From Spinellus fusiger (taxonomy: Eukaryota > Mucoromycota > Mucoromycetes > Mucorales > Phycomycetaceae): a DNA stretch of 64,000 nucleotides. Position 1 is the first letter of the stretch. Each line of letters opens with the position of its first letter. The stretch spans positions 124,001-188,000 of the forward strand of contig JALLLS010000029.1 of the NCBI GenBank assembly GCA_025094145.1, in the 5' to 3' direction. Below are positions 44,521-58,574 of this stretch, piece by piece. Both the position numbers and the translations under genes were made by a program. The notes under the pieces were generated by a model that saw nothing but the letters and a program-made list of their open reading frames with translations, was not told where the DNA came from and did no database searches.

Positions 44521-47500
44521 ATCCTTTTAGCCTTTAACCCACTCACTCTATACTGTAATGATTTACTATATCATAAAAATAAACTCGATAAAAATCGGGA
44601 ACATCTCAGCTTTAAATGAGACATGAACAATGAACAACTAAAGACAAATATCCACTTTAAGATAGTAATGTATTAAACAGAATTGATATTACCCTTCATT
44701 CTATATCATTCTTTTATATAACTAGTTGAAATGGCTGCAATTATTTTATTATCATGATTGCATTTGAGAATATGTCAACATAACATTCTGAAAAAAAGCA
44801 TGAGTCTCTCATTGCTTTTATAAATATATATAATATAGTTTTAAAAAAACTAGGTACACTTTCTTGTGAATGACTTTCATTAACAAATACTCAATAATAT
44901 AATCTTTCTTTGTTCTTATTATCAAGAATGAGATTCCTCACTTTATCCTTATCCTTGAAACGGTTAGATTTTGTACTTTAGAATGTAACCTACAGCAGCT
45001 TTGTTGATGCTAAGTATGGTTAGACCAATTTACAATTACTTGTACAATGATATTGTAAGTAATCTCATAAGTTTTTACATTTTTATTTTCAAAAAACTTG
45101 TTGTATTTCTTAATAGTATTTAATGAGGCAGAAATATTATTTGAAGACTAGAAGAAGAATTAAGCATATAGGTCATTTGGGCAAAGTTATGGCCGAGAAA
45201 AATAATAGTTCCTATCTCTTTTGAAGCTTGCTGTATTTTATACTTTAACTTGTTTAATATAAATTTTAATACTTCAATGAAATAGAGAAGATACTAATTC
45301 AAAAACTCAAACAAATAATTCTTTTACTTCAACCGTAGAGAGTAAATAGTTTATTTTATTTATTAGAATGAACATTAACTAATGTACTAGAAATTTGATC
45401 TTATGTTTATATTTACAGTCAATACCAATACTAACAATAAATATTAAAAGAACAAATCAATAAAAAGGTTATCTGTTTCTTCTATAGTAATTAATAGTCT
45501 ACAAACCTCTACTGAAAGGTTATGGAAGACTATCTCTACGATCAGATGATAGATAAATATTTATTGAGTGTAGAAATACCATTTCCCAAAAATAATGTAT
45601 TGATAATTGGTAGCACTTCTGAAAGTTAAGAGGACTGCTTACACTTATTTCATTTAAAGGTATTTTAAAGGCTTCATTTTCCAAGTTACAAAAGAGGGAT
45701 GTATAACCAAAGTAGTCTCTAAGAAGATTCTTTATCGGATTCTTAATCGGATTCGGAGATTAAAATACTCAACCTAATTTTCCCTCATTATTTCCCTCAT
45801 CAAGGATTTTATATTCACCAATCCCGTTTTTTTTACAAATATAATTAGAACAGTTTATATGAACCACTTTAATTTTCCAAGGTCTCTTAGTTTCTGTTGG
45901 GATTAATATAAGAATAGAACAATGGTAAATGAAGCATTATGCGTTGAGTTGTACAACAATAACTTGTGTTAGTTAAATAGAAAGACAGTAATATTTTATA
46001 GCTTTTTTATTATAATATTATTAAGAAAACAATTCTGAGATTGAATTAGTCAGCAGCAGTTGGAACAATAAAATTACTCCAAAGCATAGCCAAGATATAA
46101 AATAAAGACAAACAAGACCAGCATTAGTAGAATAAATATCGAAATATTCCGTGTGGTAAATAGAGAAATAAAATCTGGTATGATATAATAACAATCCAAA
46201 AGATAAATATATCTTAAACTCTAATTTATTTCTGTTGAATCAAAAGATGAAGATATTCTTTGAGAATCTAACTAAGAATACCATAAAATCATGATAGCCA
46301 ATAGAAATAATAATTAGTCATAAGAAGAAATAATGTGATTAATGTCCGTCTTCCCTGACAGCGCTTAGAGGCAAGATGAAGAGAAACAAAACATCTCTGA
46401 ATATTAAAGTCTTAAGTTCAGGGCAAATAGTCACAACTCCTTGAATTTATAGCTTTATAAACAGTATCATTTTCTCTTGAATAAATTATCAAAGTTTTCA
46501 GACAGTAACTGTGTACTATTCGTAGAAACAAAGGCTGTCTAGATATTGTGCAAGTCTGATTTTGTTGACCTAGATACTCTTTTCTATAGCTTCACTTTCC
46601 GCTGCCGTCGTTCTAGAGAATTGTAATCCATAAGTGTCTCCATTGCTCAAGAGTCTGAAAACTCTTTATTATTAACTTATTAAAGAAAACCTGTTAATGA
46701 TGCTATCAATTTATTTTCTAATAAATTAAAGTTATTAATCAGAGATCAATGTCATCGTTATAAAGAATAGATAAATAAGACTTAGTAGAACTAGCCATTA
46801 CAGTATTTTTATGGTAATTGAATATGTATGTTTCAAAAGTATAATAGAATAGGCTTGACTTCTTAAAGCAACATCAAAATTTGAAACTTTATGTCATCGT
46901 TCTTTTAAGATACTATATCTACATGCTATACTGCCATAAGTATTAATGTTAATTGTAGATAATAGATAATAGATAATAACACGGGACTTTTCTGTCTAGG
47001 AATACACATTTGATTACAGATAGATGTAATAATTTAAACATAAAATCAGCTTTATAAGCGTTAGATATTATTTTATATCACTTTTCATCTCAGGCGTATT
47101 TCTTTATTTGAACAAACTTAAAAGAGGAAATATAATCCTTGTCTATACAATTCAAGAGCTGGACACACAAGAGGCTTTGTTACTTTTTTGGTTAATCCAT
47201 ATAAGTAAGGTAATTCAAGTGAGCTTCAACACCGGGAAGGTATACTTGTCATACAAACACTTCTAATTTGATCTAAGACATAGTTTTAGTGAGAGATATA
47301 GTAATAACAAACGAGAAATGACATTCCACATGATACATCATTCTAAAGCATCTAAAATATATTTCTTTTGTTTATCAAGTTCTATTTTTCTTTAATGCTA
47401 TAGTCCTTAAAATGATTAACACTCAAGTTAGAACATTCTTTATAGTCCTAAAGTATAAATCCTATGCTAATTAAATATATAAAAGTATAAAAGCTTTAAA

Positions 47501-50500
47501 TATTTAGATCAAATAAAGAAAAATTCAACAGCAATCAGAAAATATATAAGCAATGTAACTCTGAAAACCAAACAATCTTTTGAAAAAAAAAACATAATCT
47601 ATAATGTTAACAGTATTCTAATATTGATAATTATATAGTAAAAGTAAAAGTAAAAAAATAATAATCAAAAACTGATAAGTTTCAAGTTAAACTCTGTTAG
47701 TGGTGTTGTCTAGATGCTTTATGGAGACAATAGCCTACCTAACCTATCAATTTATCTAGTCATAGTGATGAAAACTCAAAGAATCTATTTATTTACTAAT
47801 ACATCATAGTAACATACATAGCCTTATAATAATAAGATGGATAAGATTAGAGATAGGTTCCTAAACTAAATAGAAAGATAAGAATGTGCACTCATTGAGA
47901 GAAGTTTGTTTGGTACAGAAGACTTGTATCACAAAATTTGGCGTTACCAATCCTCGATTTTCCAAACCTATAATAGAAATAGACTCGCTTTTAGATTTAA
48001 AAATACAACTTTTCAAATCAACAACGAAATAATCTTCAAACTTTCAATAATGCTATGAATAGCTAGAGTTCTCTTAGTTGTGTAGCATACCTTTGTTTAA
48101 AGAAGATCGATCAAGCTTATACTATGGCTTACGTGGCTCGGCTTTTTTTTTTATCTTTACTAAAAAATAGTTTTTACTTTATTACATTTATCTCGTCATT
48201 ATTATTTAAATGATCTATCTATATTATTATCATTGTTTATTCCTTTGAGAAGTATTATTGAGAGTTCTATTTCCATTGTGCCAAGATTTTCTATCGTTAA
48301 ACCAAGTGAGAGTAGCATTGTTCATGGGGCTAATTCAAATACTTTTCTGGTCATGTAGCCTATTTGTTTTTTTTTACAACCAACAATAATAATTGTTGAA
48401 GAAATGTATTATGATGAATGACTAATTTTTCTCAAACTTCCCTTTGAACCACACTTTTTTTATACAAATTATTTGTGCACCCCCACAGGTGAATCGTACG
48501 AAGAAAAAAAATTAGATAAACTCAACATTTGAAAATGTAGTTCCCAGACCTTTGTTTATTTAATTAGTTTCATAAATCAACAGATTGTTATAGATAGACA
48601 AACTATCTGTAAACAATCAATATCCGTTTGATTTTCTTTGTATGAATGAATTAAAATAATATAGTATCTAAAATTATCACTAGATTGAAACTGTAAATAA
48701 ACTGAAGTTTATAAAGAATATCCTAGCCTAAATGCCATTAATCAATATTTAGATCTGTTTCAGCCCAATCTATGTTGTAGTTAGTAGCCATTGTAGGTAA
48801 TTATATTTATATTTGTTAAGATATAACTGTTATACAAATTTGAGAGTATATTGTGCAATGATTGTATATACTCCAACTTGAAATACTATTCCTGATATAT
48901 TTATTCAAAGGTATAATTATGGAATAAATGGCACTTTTAGGCACATTCTTTTACTCAATAATAATGCGCCTATATCACTGCATAATTTAAAGTGGATAAA
49001 AGCAACAAGTAAGCATGTGATGTCACAAGAGTAATTGAATAATTCTTTAGGGAGTATGTGTACTTTGTAAATAAATAATATAATAAAGGCTAGATCATTT
49101 AGTCCATGTTTAAACTCACGCTAAAACTATCAGGATAGCGGTAAGTATGTTAATATGCGTACTTTGAAAAAGAAAATTATGCACTTCAATAAATTGTTTA
49201 TGTAAACTTTTAAAAAAAAGAATGACCTAAAAATCTTCTAAAATATTATGTCTATAGAATATTACTTGCTGGAATTTTTTTTTCCGAAAGCCTTCTTATC
49301 TAATAAATCATAAGCCGTGCCCACCTTGATGCCAAACTTGTTTAACCTCATTTTGTTTTGGCAATGGTTAGGTTTAAAATATGATTGGTTGTTGTATTTG
49401 TGGCCAATCTCTTTGATTCAATAAGCTCTTTAGATGATGTTTACTTTTACTTGCATTTACCTTTTCTAATAGGTTTAAGCATTAAGGCCCTATTAAATAT
49501 ATGTATCTCAAGGATATAAGTATTATGTTTATCCTTGATCAACATGTAGCAATTCTTTCATTTATTTTAGATATTTCAAACAGATCTATCTGTATCATAG
49601 TTCTCAAATTATCTTTAATTGTTATTAAAGGCCCCTCAATATTTGTCTTGCCATCTATCTGGATCAACTTGGATATACTTTTCTAAATAATAGAATAGAT
49701 TCGCTGACATTATACCAATAATCAGTTTTTTTTTTGCGAAATAACTCCGAGAAAAATTCTTAACCAAGCTGTCTATTTTTTTTTAGTCCGGAACAGTTTA
49801 GTTCTTTTATCTTAGTCAACATTATTTTTATAAGCGGATCTGTTTATGAAACACATAAGCTATACCTTCCTGTGTTGTGTAATATAGAATATATAAAGTT
49901 GTTTCTGAGGCACATCAGAATAAAAGAACAATCATGTATATTTAGTATAATATTTGTCAAAAGCCCACGAAAGAATCGTCATTCCATAATTGTAATAGTC
50001 TGAAAGCTTATTAGTGACTTTTTGAACAAAAAATGCATTTCTAAAACATTTATGCTGATATTGATTGACTTAACCAATCAAATTTATTTACTTTTTTTTA
50101 TTATGAGCAAGAGAATATGTCTTTTTCATTCTAGCTTGGCACGTGCTCTTAATAAGCCCAGATAATTGTACCAAAGAGTGACTAATTTGTCAACTATGAG
50201 ATGCCCCAATGTATGATCTCACCAAGAAGAAGACTATGTTTGTCTCACTCTCCGCTTGGTTGGCTCTGCTTTCATTTAGAAAACGCCTGATCACCTTACA
50301 GAAATTGAGTTTTTATTATCTTGGCCAAATTAAATATAGTATACAGGATAGACGTATTGGTTAGTAAAGGATGTATTAGCTTACTTGATAATTAAAATCC
50401 TTATATTTTATTATAAATAAGATACAGATAAGAATAGTGCGAGTTATTTTATTTTTATTGTAGTGGATTTTTTTTGTTTAAATATTAATATTACTAGGAC

Positions 50501-53500
50501 TAAAAACAACAATACAATGAGAAAACTGTATCCTCCAGAAAAATTTAAATTCAATTTATTCTTTTTCAGGCTTCAGGTTTATGTCACTATAATCTTAGTA
50601 ATAGTTTCTTTTCGGATGACAATTAGCCTTTCTTTTTATTTAATGAAAACACATAGCCTTATCAATGATACTTTTATATTTATGTTATAAAAAGAAGAAT
50701 TGAAAAAAAAAAACTAAATAATTCATAAGATTCAATAGTTTGATATTTGTTTCTTAAATAGGAAAAATAATAAAAGAATTAAGACTTAAATTAATACTCA
50801 CTAGCCTAAATTATAATTGTAAATATTTCCGAATGCTATAGATCATTTATTAAAAACACTCCAAACTCGATGCAAAGATTATCTCCAACACTGTATAATG
50901 GAAAACGAGCTTTCTCTTCTTTTTGATAGGCTAGATGTTTAAATAAATAATAAATCATTTAATTTCCTACAAAAGAGATAAAACACCTAAATGTTATTTA
51001 ATAAGTGTTAGAGTGAAAGATATTCGAGAAAATCCCGAATCTTTAGAGATTGAAATTGAATAGATTAAAAGGCAGATTTTATCACTGACAAGACTATTAA
51101 TTGGCATTTGTTTATTTATTTATTGAATTCTTTATTAAATTTCTACACTTTTTAATTAGAAATAAATATAGAATCTGATTAATTGTACATAATATTTCAC
51201 AGAAAATACCATATGTTTTAATCAAGGACTACTGAAGACAAAAAATAAATAAAAGTAATACACTATAGAATTTGATGCAGGCAGCGAAGAACCAACCAAC
51301 AGGAGTAAGTAACCGCGACTTGACAGAAATATCATACACCAATATGTACAACTAAAGACATCCGACTTTGGGATTAGAGACACAGGTGCCATTAAAGCCA
51401 GGGAACCAATATTCTATATCTAGAGATATTATAAAGAGTTATCCAATAATATACTATAATGGCATATGGATTTAAGCACCACTAGTCTAAACAAAGAGCA
51501 TTGTGATAAAGAAGGAAAGTGTGAAAGTTTAAAACAAAAGTATAAACAGATTAGACTTTAACTCAGAAAACCTACTATTACATTAGAAATGACTATGAAT
51601 TATTATTCGTCAATAAAATCTAGTAGACACAAAAGAGCATAATGGTGTGTTTGAACATACGACACTTTACTTGATTCAAAGTCGATTCAAGTGCTTTTTT
51701 TTATGGATTTGAAATCAATTTTATTAATATAATTAAAGTCAACCCAAGGATAGGAAAAGTTTAATCGATTATCACCATATAGATTATAATATTTTACTTG
51801 AAAGGATATAAAAAATACTGTAAAATGATATATATCTCCGAAAATCCTGGGATAACTGGTGCTTATTAGGGTTGTATCACCAAACATAGAAATGGAAAAC
51901 ATAGATTTACTATCCGCTTGATGCGCTCTAAATGCTATTGATCAGAGTTAAGACACTAGATAACAGGCTCATAGCAATTGAGGTATGACGTCAACTCATC
52001 GAGAGCAGTATTACAATCGCAAACATTCTCTAAGGACTAATAAGCTTAAGACAGATATATAGCTAAGATCCTTAACAGCTGATATGTTTGACTTAGTTTT
52101 TGAACGTGTGTCAATTCTTTTTGATAGATAAATGCTTACGTAAATACATATTGCTTTGAATAATATATCATTGTTGAACTGTTTTGTTTTCATTAACTTT
52201 TTTATATTATAATGTGAGGGGTAATTGTTAAGAAAATATTATATTCTTTGTACAAGGAAAACAAATGCACATTATTTAAGAAGAAAAAAGAATATTCTAC
52301 TGATGTTTTCCTTATCTGATTGTTTAATTTTTCCATTGTTCTCTTCGATAGCAACCTTTTTAGACACTATACATGTAGTATATTAAATTTATATATGCTC
52401 GTTGCTAATAGAAGAATGACAGTAAAAGATCCAGCAAATATGACAGTTTGATAAGGCTCAATTAGCTAGTGCTGAAGAAGATAGAGTTTTTGTATTCTTG
52501 CTTAAAACAAGTGTACTTAACCCTTTTAATTATTATTACATAAGCTGAAGAATGTTCAAGTAACTAGTGTTATACTGCATAGAACATTAATACGTGTATC
52601 TATTATTGGGAGGTGAAATACGTTCTCGACTATAACATAATACTGTAAGAGTACTAAATTAAATTGATCTACAGATCACTCTGTATCCAAAATAAGAGAA
52701 TAAAATACTTTTGAGAACAGATCAAAATCAAATTTCTAAATATCTGCTATAAAAATATACAAAGTAAAACAGGGCTAGAGTGAAATAGAACACTCTTTAG
52801 GCGTTCCTTTTTCGTGGATTAATGTTTATGCTCCTCTTTTCTATTTGCTCTGTAAAAATATACATCAAGTCAAATGGCTTGGACAACCATAGAAAGTCAA
52901 TCTATTTAAATTTATACACTATCATTTTCTATTAATATACTGCTAAAAGTCCCACTATTTATGAAGGTGGCGTTTATTTAACATTATCTTAAATGAAACA
53001 ATACAACCTATACCATAATCAATCTAATCAAAATTTGGCACATCGTTAAAAATGATAATCGTAATTTAAGGCTATAGATGTTAGTTATTCTGATTAAGCT
53101 AAAACAGTGAGATCAATAATATATTTTCTTTGGGCACGGCCTTTGTACACCTTGAGAAGCAAGGTTTTGACAACATCCGGGTATTTAGGAAAAGATCCTA
53201 TTGTCACTTATAATGTTTTTTGAGAGGAGGAAAAAGAATGTGGGAATGAAACATGAGTAGTTTCAATTTATTTTCTAAAATACCTAAGAGCTGTCATATA
53301 TATTATTTGTATACAATTCATAAAGAATCAGCTAAATATAAGCCGTAATAATAAGTATTATTAGTATTATAAGTATAAGAGTATATATAAAAACATAGAG
53401 GAAGGTGTAAATATGATACCAATTTTGTCTATAATGCATTGTTGAGTTTTTTTTTCATGACAATTTTATTCAATGTAGCTACAACGTGTAACTAAGTAGC

Positions 53501-54480
53501 TCTCTCTTATTTCTTTGCTATTATTATAGATGTGCTTTGTGTTCACAAAGTGCAGTGAAGTTAGTTACAACTTCATGCCCCATACACATATAGAAAGCCA
53601 CACGTTAACTTCTATAATTGATAAGCTGCTTATAAATATATTAAGTATTACAAATATTTCTATGGCTATTATTTTCATAACAGAGAATGTGCATATTCCA
53701 ATACTCCCCTTGAAATACACAGATCTTTTATTGTCAGAACCAAAGTCGTTTTCATTTAATATATTTGATAAGGTAATTTTGATGGCTATTGAAAAATGTT
53801 TTTAGTGTTTAATGATATGGTTTGCATAACTGCATTCCCTATTGAAGAAATAGCGAAAACAATACAATTATAGGCTTATTACTATATACTTTAAAATTGT
53901 TGATCCGGGTAATAGCACTGCATGGTGTCTCAGAACTTAGATACTATTCTATTTTGTGGGTCAGATTGTCATAAATGTTTATTGATATTGATAAATTGCC
54001 TTATTAAAAATCTCTATTCCCAATGCCAAGAAAAATGACAGTCCCAGTGCTAAATGGTAAAAGTATTGATTACATTGATAATTATAGATTTCATGTGTAA
54101 TCAAAAGATTAGACCTGCGTATCAAAAACATCCACTCGTAATATTCTAGCTGTAGATCTTTATATATTTATATATATTAGAAAGAGTTCTCACCTAAACC
54201 AGTAAAACAGGTGAGCTTGTTAAACTATTCAAAAGTTGATAAATGTAAATTATAGTTTTTGTTGGTCAATTTAATATACATACTTAAACTAAGGATATTA
54301 TAATGACTATGATAATTATAATAATTATAATAATTATTATCTTATCTGAGCTTCACAAGGATTTGGATTGGCTATTGAAGAATATTACTCTATTCATTGA
54401 CACCATCTAAAATCGGTTAACATAACCATTTATGAACAATTTATTAGTCCTGCCTTACCCAACTGTTATTGAGAACTAGT
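44521..54480. other. 10 kb AT-rich region without a supported gene
   Basis: Very AT-rich on inspection, with frequent stops in all frames. The longest frames (49501-49686, 50463-50690, 53530-53805) have no domain or splice support. A dispersed repeat lies at 46350-46614. Near 48960 a short stretch reads NNNAPIS, faintly like a Tc1 catalytic block. I see no tRNA or rRNA. Confidence 0.5.
46350..46614. repeat. dispersed repeat, second copy of the Fanzor-flank segment
   Basis: Direct copy of 37100-37369, diverged. It keeps GTGTACTATTCGTAGAAACA, AAGGCTGTCT, AAGTCTGATTTTGTTGAC and CCGTCGTTCT at the end. No Fanzor coding blocks are recognisable upstream of it. Confidence 0.55.
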
Positions 54481-55029
54481 GATTGCGACTCAGTCAGGTC
54501 CGAGAAAAAGAAAAAAAGGTCCTGTGCAAGAAACCAATTTGATAAATACTGGATCACATTTGTTCACTATATTCTTATAAAGATCCGGTTGTTTCTCGGT
54601 CTTTGCCTTTTTTTCTTGTCTACCTTTTCCTTTATATCTCACTATTTTTCAGGAACAAGAGAAACCAAAAAGATCGACAAAATTCGCCTTGTATTCCCTT
54701 GAAAGGCAAAATCTGTACACTTTCAAAACAAGCAAAGAACAAACAGAAAATACATTTATTCCTCTCTTATCTTTCTTCTTTTCTTTCCCCACATCCTCTA
54801 TTTCTACTGTTATTTTTTGTTTGTTTACATTGACATTTTGATTTTCTCTTTACCTTGGTATGATCCTACTTTAACTCCAGAATTACAACTATCATTATCG
54901 GAGTAATAAGATCACTTTTCATACATAATTAAACCTTAAGCTATAGTTCATTAAGTTACTTTATCTTTCCACTATTATTTTTTCAACCATCCTCCTACCT
55001 CTTCTCTTTTCTGTTATTCTCTTCTATCA
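54481..55029 (+). promoter_or_regulatory. upstream region of the copper-fist gene
   Basis: Composition changes from the AT-rich desert to C/T-rich tracts (for example TTTCTTTCCCCACATCCTC near 54781) typical of fungal promoters and leaders. Exact sites cannot be assigned. Confidence 0.4.
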
Positions 55030-56605
55030 ATGCTTATCAACGGTACAAAATTTGCTTGTGCAACATGCATAAAGGTAGGCAGAATTTTCATTCTGTAGGG
55101 GAACATAGACATTCCAGAATTTATCATTCGATCTGTTTCCATTCTTACACTTTGTTTTATCTCAGGGCCATCGCTCGTCTCATTGCCAGCACACTGATCG
55201 ACCTCTATTCGAAATTCGTAAAAAAGGTCGTCCTGTCTCTCAATGCACCTATTGTCGTGATCTTCGAAAGTCCCAACAAGCCTATGTCAAATGTATGTAT
55301 ACTAAAAAGAAAAAAAAAGAGTCGAATATAAGCTGCAATGTGAATCCTGGAACTCACATTTGTATAGCTATGGAATCAGCAAATTCTGTATTGCAAAAAC
55401 CTTCTAGTCCACTCTCACACGATGCTTCAGATACTGATACCGACAACTCTCGCTCAAAATCTGACCGACCTTCTCAGTGTACCTGTCCTCAAAGAGCTTC
55501 TCTTGTTATGTTGCAGCAGCCAGAACAAAAGCAACACAATCAGTTCAACAAACCCATCTTTGGGACAGAGCAGGTTTTCACTTTTTTGCCTAATAATCAA
55601 GTGGCATCACCCTCTCCAGAGTCCTGTACCCTTCCAACCCCAATTTCCAAATCAAACACTCCATCTAAAGAGTTTCATGAAGTCACCCATCTCCCATCAC
55701 CTGAAACGCCTTATTCATGGGCTATTGTTGCCCCTGGCTCTCTAAATGTTGACACTGTTCGTCAAGAGGAAAATGTTAACCTTGGGTTTGTATTTCATAA
55801 ACCACAGCAGCCTTCTACCTCAAGTCTTCGATTTCTTGAGGGACTACCTAGAAAATCTCGAAAAGGATCCTCACTATCGCGTTCCAACAGTACTTCTAGC
55901 AGTAAACGCTCACATGCACGCCCTCTCCTACCTGACTTTGGTAAACAGTCCACTGAGGAGGGATTCAAAACACCACCCGAGCGCACCAGCCCCACTGAGC
56001 CAAGAACATTGGAACCAAGAGCGATGGACACCCTACCAGAGAACGGAGTATTGGACAACCTAATGGAGTTTGAGCCTCACCCATCTTACTCCACCACCAC
56101 CCAAACATATAGCCGTCCACGATCAGAATCCTCTTTTTATTACGAGGGAGGCACTGCACACCATCCTACGAGTGCGCCAATCTCAGACTCTCTTATATAT
56201 CCCCAGCCACTACCAAGTGTACTTGATCATATTCCTCAGGTGCCTTACACAAACAGTACTCTGTCTCATAACTGTGGAAGTTTTGCACCAGCTGCATGTT
56301 GTAGACAATCGCCCAACCAATGGAGCGGAGAGTCCGTAGTAATTACTATTACACCTCTTGATGGTACACGAAGCCACACTGACAAACCACAGTCCAAAGA
56401 GGCGACGGCTACTCGTATCGTAACGTGTTTCTGTGGTCCAACATGTACTTGTCCCGGGTGTCTAGTTCACCCCGGCAACTTCTTTTTGGGAAATCACACT
56501 CTGGACCCATACACTGGATTGTTCCCAGTCTACCAGACAGCCAATTCTACCTCTACCACTTCTTCTGTTTATGGCTCCGATGAAGAGGAACAAAGACGTA
56601 GTTAA
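55030..56605 (+). CDS. copper-fist transcription factor, Cuf1/Mac1-like (482 aa)
   Basis: DNA-binding regulator of copper (and often iron) uptake genes. Exons by my splicing: 55030-55074, 55166-55296, 55333-56605. The N-terminal copper fist reads MLINGTKFACATCIKGHRSS, then CQHTDRPL and KKGRP, then CTYCRDLR. Zinc ligands C10, C13, C22 and H24 are present, as is the GRP minor-groove motif. Splicing a 36-nt intron restores KCIC at residues 57-60. A long Ser/Pro-rich middle follows. Near the C-terminus (about 56425-56470) CFCGPTCTCPGCLVH forms a CxCx3CxCx2CxxH motif, like the copper-sensing cluster of Mac1 and Cuf1; this favours a low-copper activator over an Ace1-type detoxification factor. The start is the ATG that opens the domain. 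Confidence 0.9.
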
Positions 56606-57187
56606 TCGCTTTCTCTTTCTCGCTCTCTTGCTTTGTATTCTTTCTTTTTCATTATTATTCTTTATTCTCTTTATTCTCTTCTTAGTCTTGTTTAGACTGT
56701 AAATAGTTTGTATATGCACATATGTTTCATGAAGCACGCGTCGTCTATGTTTAAATATAAGTCACTGTATCATTCCTTTGCTACTTCTATTCTTGTCCTC
56801 GAGAGTTTCAAATGTTTGTTTTCTATCCCGACTCATAAACAGTCACATACGGCCAAAGGGTACATAGTAAGCCGCCATAGATGATGAAATGTGAGTGGAT
56901 TCTACATTCATTATGGACTCTATATATCACTTCTATTTCTGTATGTATCAGTAATTAAGTCTTTATTTTTATTTTATTTATTTCCTTTTTTGAATTTGTA
57001 TTTATTTCTGATGTTCTTATGAACCCCAACCGTTGCCATGGATTCTTATTTGTTTATTCTTCTATTTTGATGGAGAGGGTGACACAATGGGCAGTGTCTA
57101 AGCGCTTGTATTTTAACGGACTTTGAGTCTAAAAATAAGTCAGAAAGTGTGAATTTGTTATCTTCTTCTTCTTTTCTCTTACTCATT
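56606..57187. other. intergenic between copper-fist gene and Rab11
   Basis: Contains the C/T-rich 3' region of the upstream gene and the promoter of the Rab gene. No coding evidence. Confidence 0.5.
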
Positions 57188-58195
57188 ATGTCTGAAGACG
57201 AATACGATTATCTCTTTAAAATAGTAATTATTGGTGATTCTGGAGTAGGGAAATCCAACCTACTCTCACGTTTTACAGTGAGTCAAGCAAATTATGAAAG
57301 AAATACTGAAACACTTAGAACGATGAGTTTAGCTTAGAATCCAAGAGTACTATTGGTAAGAAGGTGCTGCTACCTGAAAAAAAGTTAACAGTAGATAGGT
57401 GTCGAATTTGCTACCAAGAACATGAAGATTGTAAGCCATAATCTACCTGGAGAATAGAGAATAGATTGGTTGACTTGAGAATATAGGAAGATCATATTAT
57501 CAAGGCTCAGATATGGGATACAAGTGGACAGGAGCGTTACAGAGCCATTACTGGAGCGTAAGTAAAAGACAACAAGGGCTATAGAAACAGAGAATGCCTC
57601 CAAGTTGATTTATTCTTATATATTATAATGTATTCTTATGTTGTGTAGTTATTATCGAGGTGCTGTGGGTGCTTTGTTGGTGTATGGTAAGTAAAAGTGA
57701 AAAGTGCACTAGTAAAAGAGAGAAATAGACAGAGAGCTATGAGTACTTGGGACATATTCTGCCAGTCCCAGTAAACTGATCTTTACTGCCTATCTAGATA
57801 TCACACGCCAGTCTTCTTTCCAGAACATAGAACATTGGCTAAAGGAACTGAGGGATCATGCCGACAATAATATTGCTCTTATGTTAGTGGGCAATAAGTC
57901 TGATTTAGAGGAGACTTCAAGAGCAGTGAGCACAGAGGAAGCCAAGGAATATGCAGCAGATGCCAACATGCTGTTTTTCGAGACCAGTGCCTTAGATGCT
58001 ACGAATGTCGATCAGGCGTTCCATACAGCCTTTGAAAGGATTTATAACAATGTGCCCAAGTCAGTGACACAAACTGGAAATGCAGGCAATGTTCATGCAC
58101 CTGCTCAGAATACGATTAAGCTTAAACCCCCTGGTGAGAACAGAGAGGAGCAAGGTCAAGCAGGAAATCAGAACAAAGCAGGCGGCTGTTGTTGA
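57188..58195 (+). CDS. Rab11/Ypt31-type small GTPase (221 aa, 6 exons)
   Basis: Controls trans-Golgi and recycling-endosome traffic to the plasma membrane. Exons: 57188-57277, 57319-57355, 57399-57430, 57487-57557, 57649-57686, 57798-58195 (666 nt). P-loop GDSGVGKS, switch I with [14 protein letters not shown], switch [26 protein letters not shown] for guanine recognition, [10 protein letters not shown], and a C-terminal CC for double geranylgeranylation. YRAIT...[13 protein letters not shown] is typical of the Rab11 subfamily. Ser replaces the usual Ala in the DTAGQE motif. Several exons are only 32-38 nt, so automated gene finders could easily miss them. Confidence 0.93.
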
Positions 58196-58310
58196 TAGGC
58201 CTAGTGCTATTTCTTTTTCTTTTTTTCATTCTTGTTATTAGTCAATGGTGGAATCTTTTCATCTACAAAGCCATGCATAAATGTACATAGATAGATAGAA
58301 AAAGAATCTA

Positions 58311-58360
58311 TGTAAAATATATGTAAAATATATGTAAAATGTATGCAAAGAATATGTAGA
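58311..58360. repeat. short tandem array, 11-bp unit
   Basis: Three to four copies of ATATGTAAAAT, the last degenerate. Confidence 0.6.
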
Positions 58361-58574
58361 ATGTACCTACAGATTGCCTGAAGTGTAAGCCATAGTTCGT
58401 GCTTGGATTCTGTTTCTATAGAAGTTAAAAATAATAATATAGACTTAGAGAGAGAGAGAGAAAAGGGAAAAGGCTGTCTTGAGTATTTCTTTTTCTCTTT
58501 CTACAGGTGTGTTTATGAGTGAGTATAAAGCGCGGATGGGTCTTAATAAGTGTGTATGTGGGTGTGTATGTGGG

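Noticed and set aside
53530..53805. 91-codon open frame in the AT-rich tract
   Set aside because: Composition matches the surrounding AT-rich DNA; no domain or supporting signal.
55422..56339. Long frames overlapping the copper-fist gene in other frames
   Set aside because: Shadows caused by the Ser/Pro-rich composition of the real frame, which carries the copper fist and the Cys-rich cluster.
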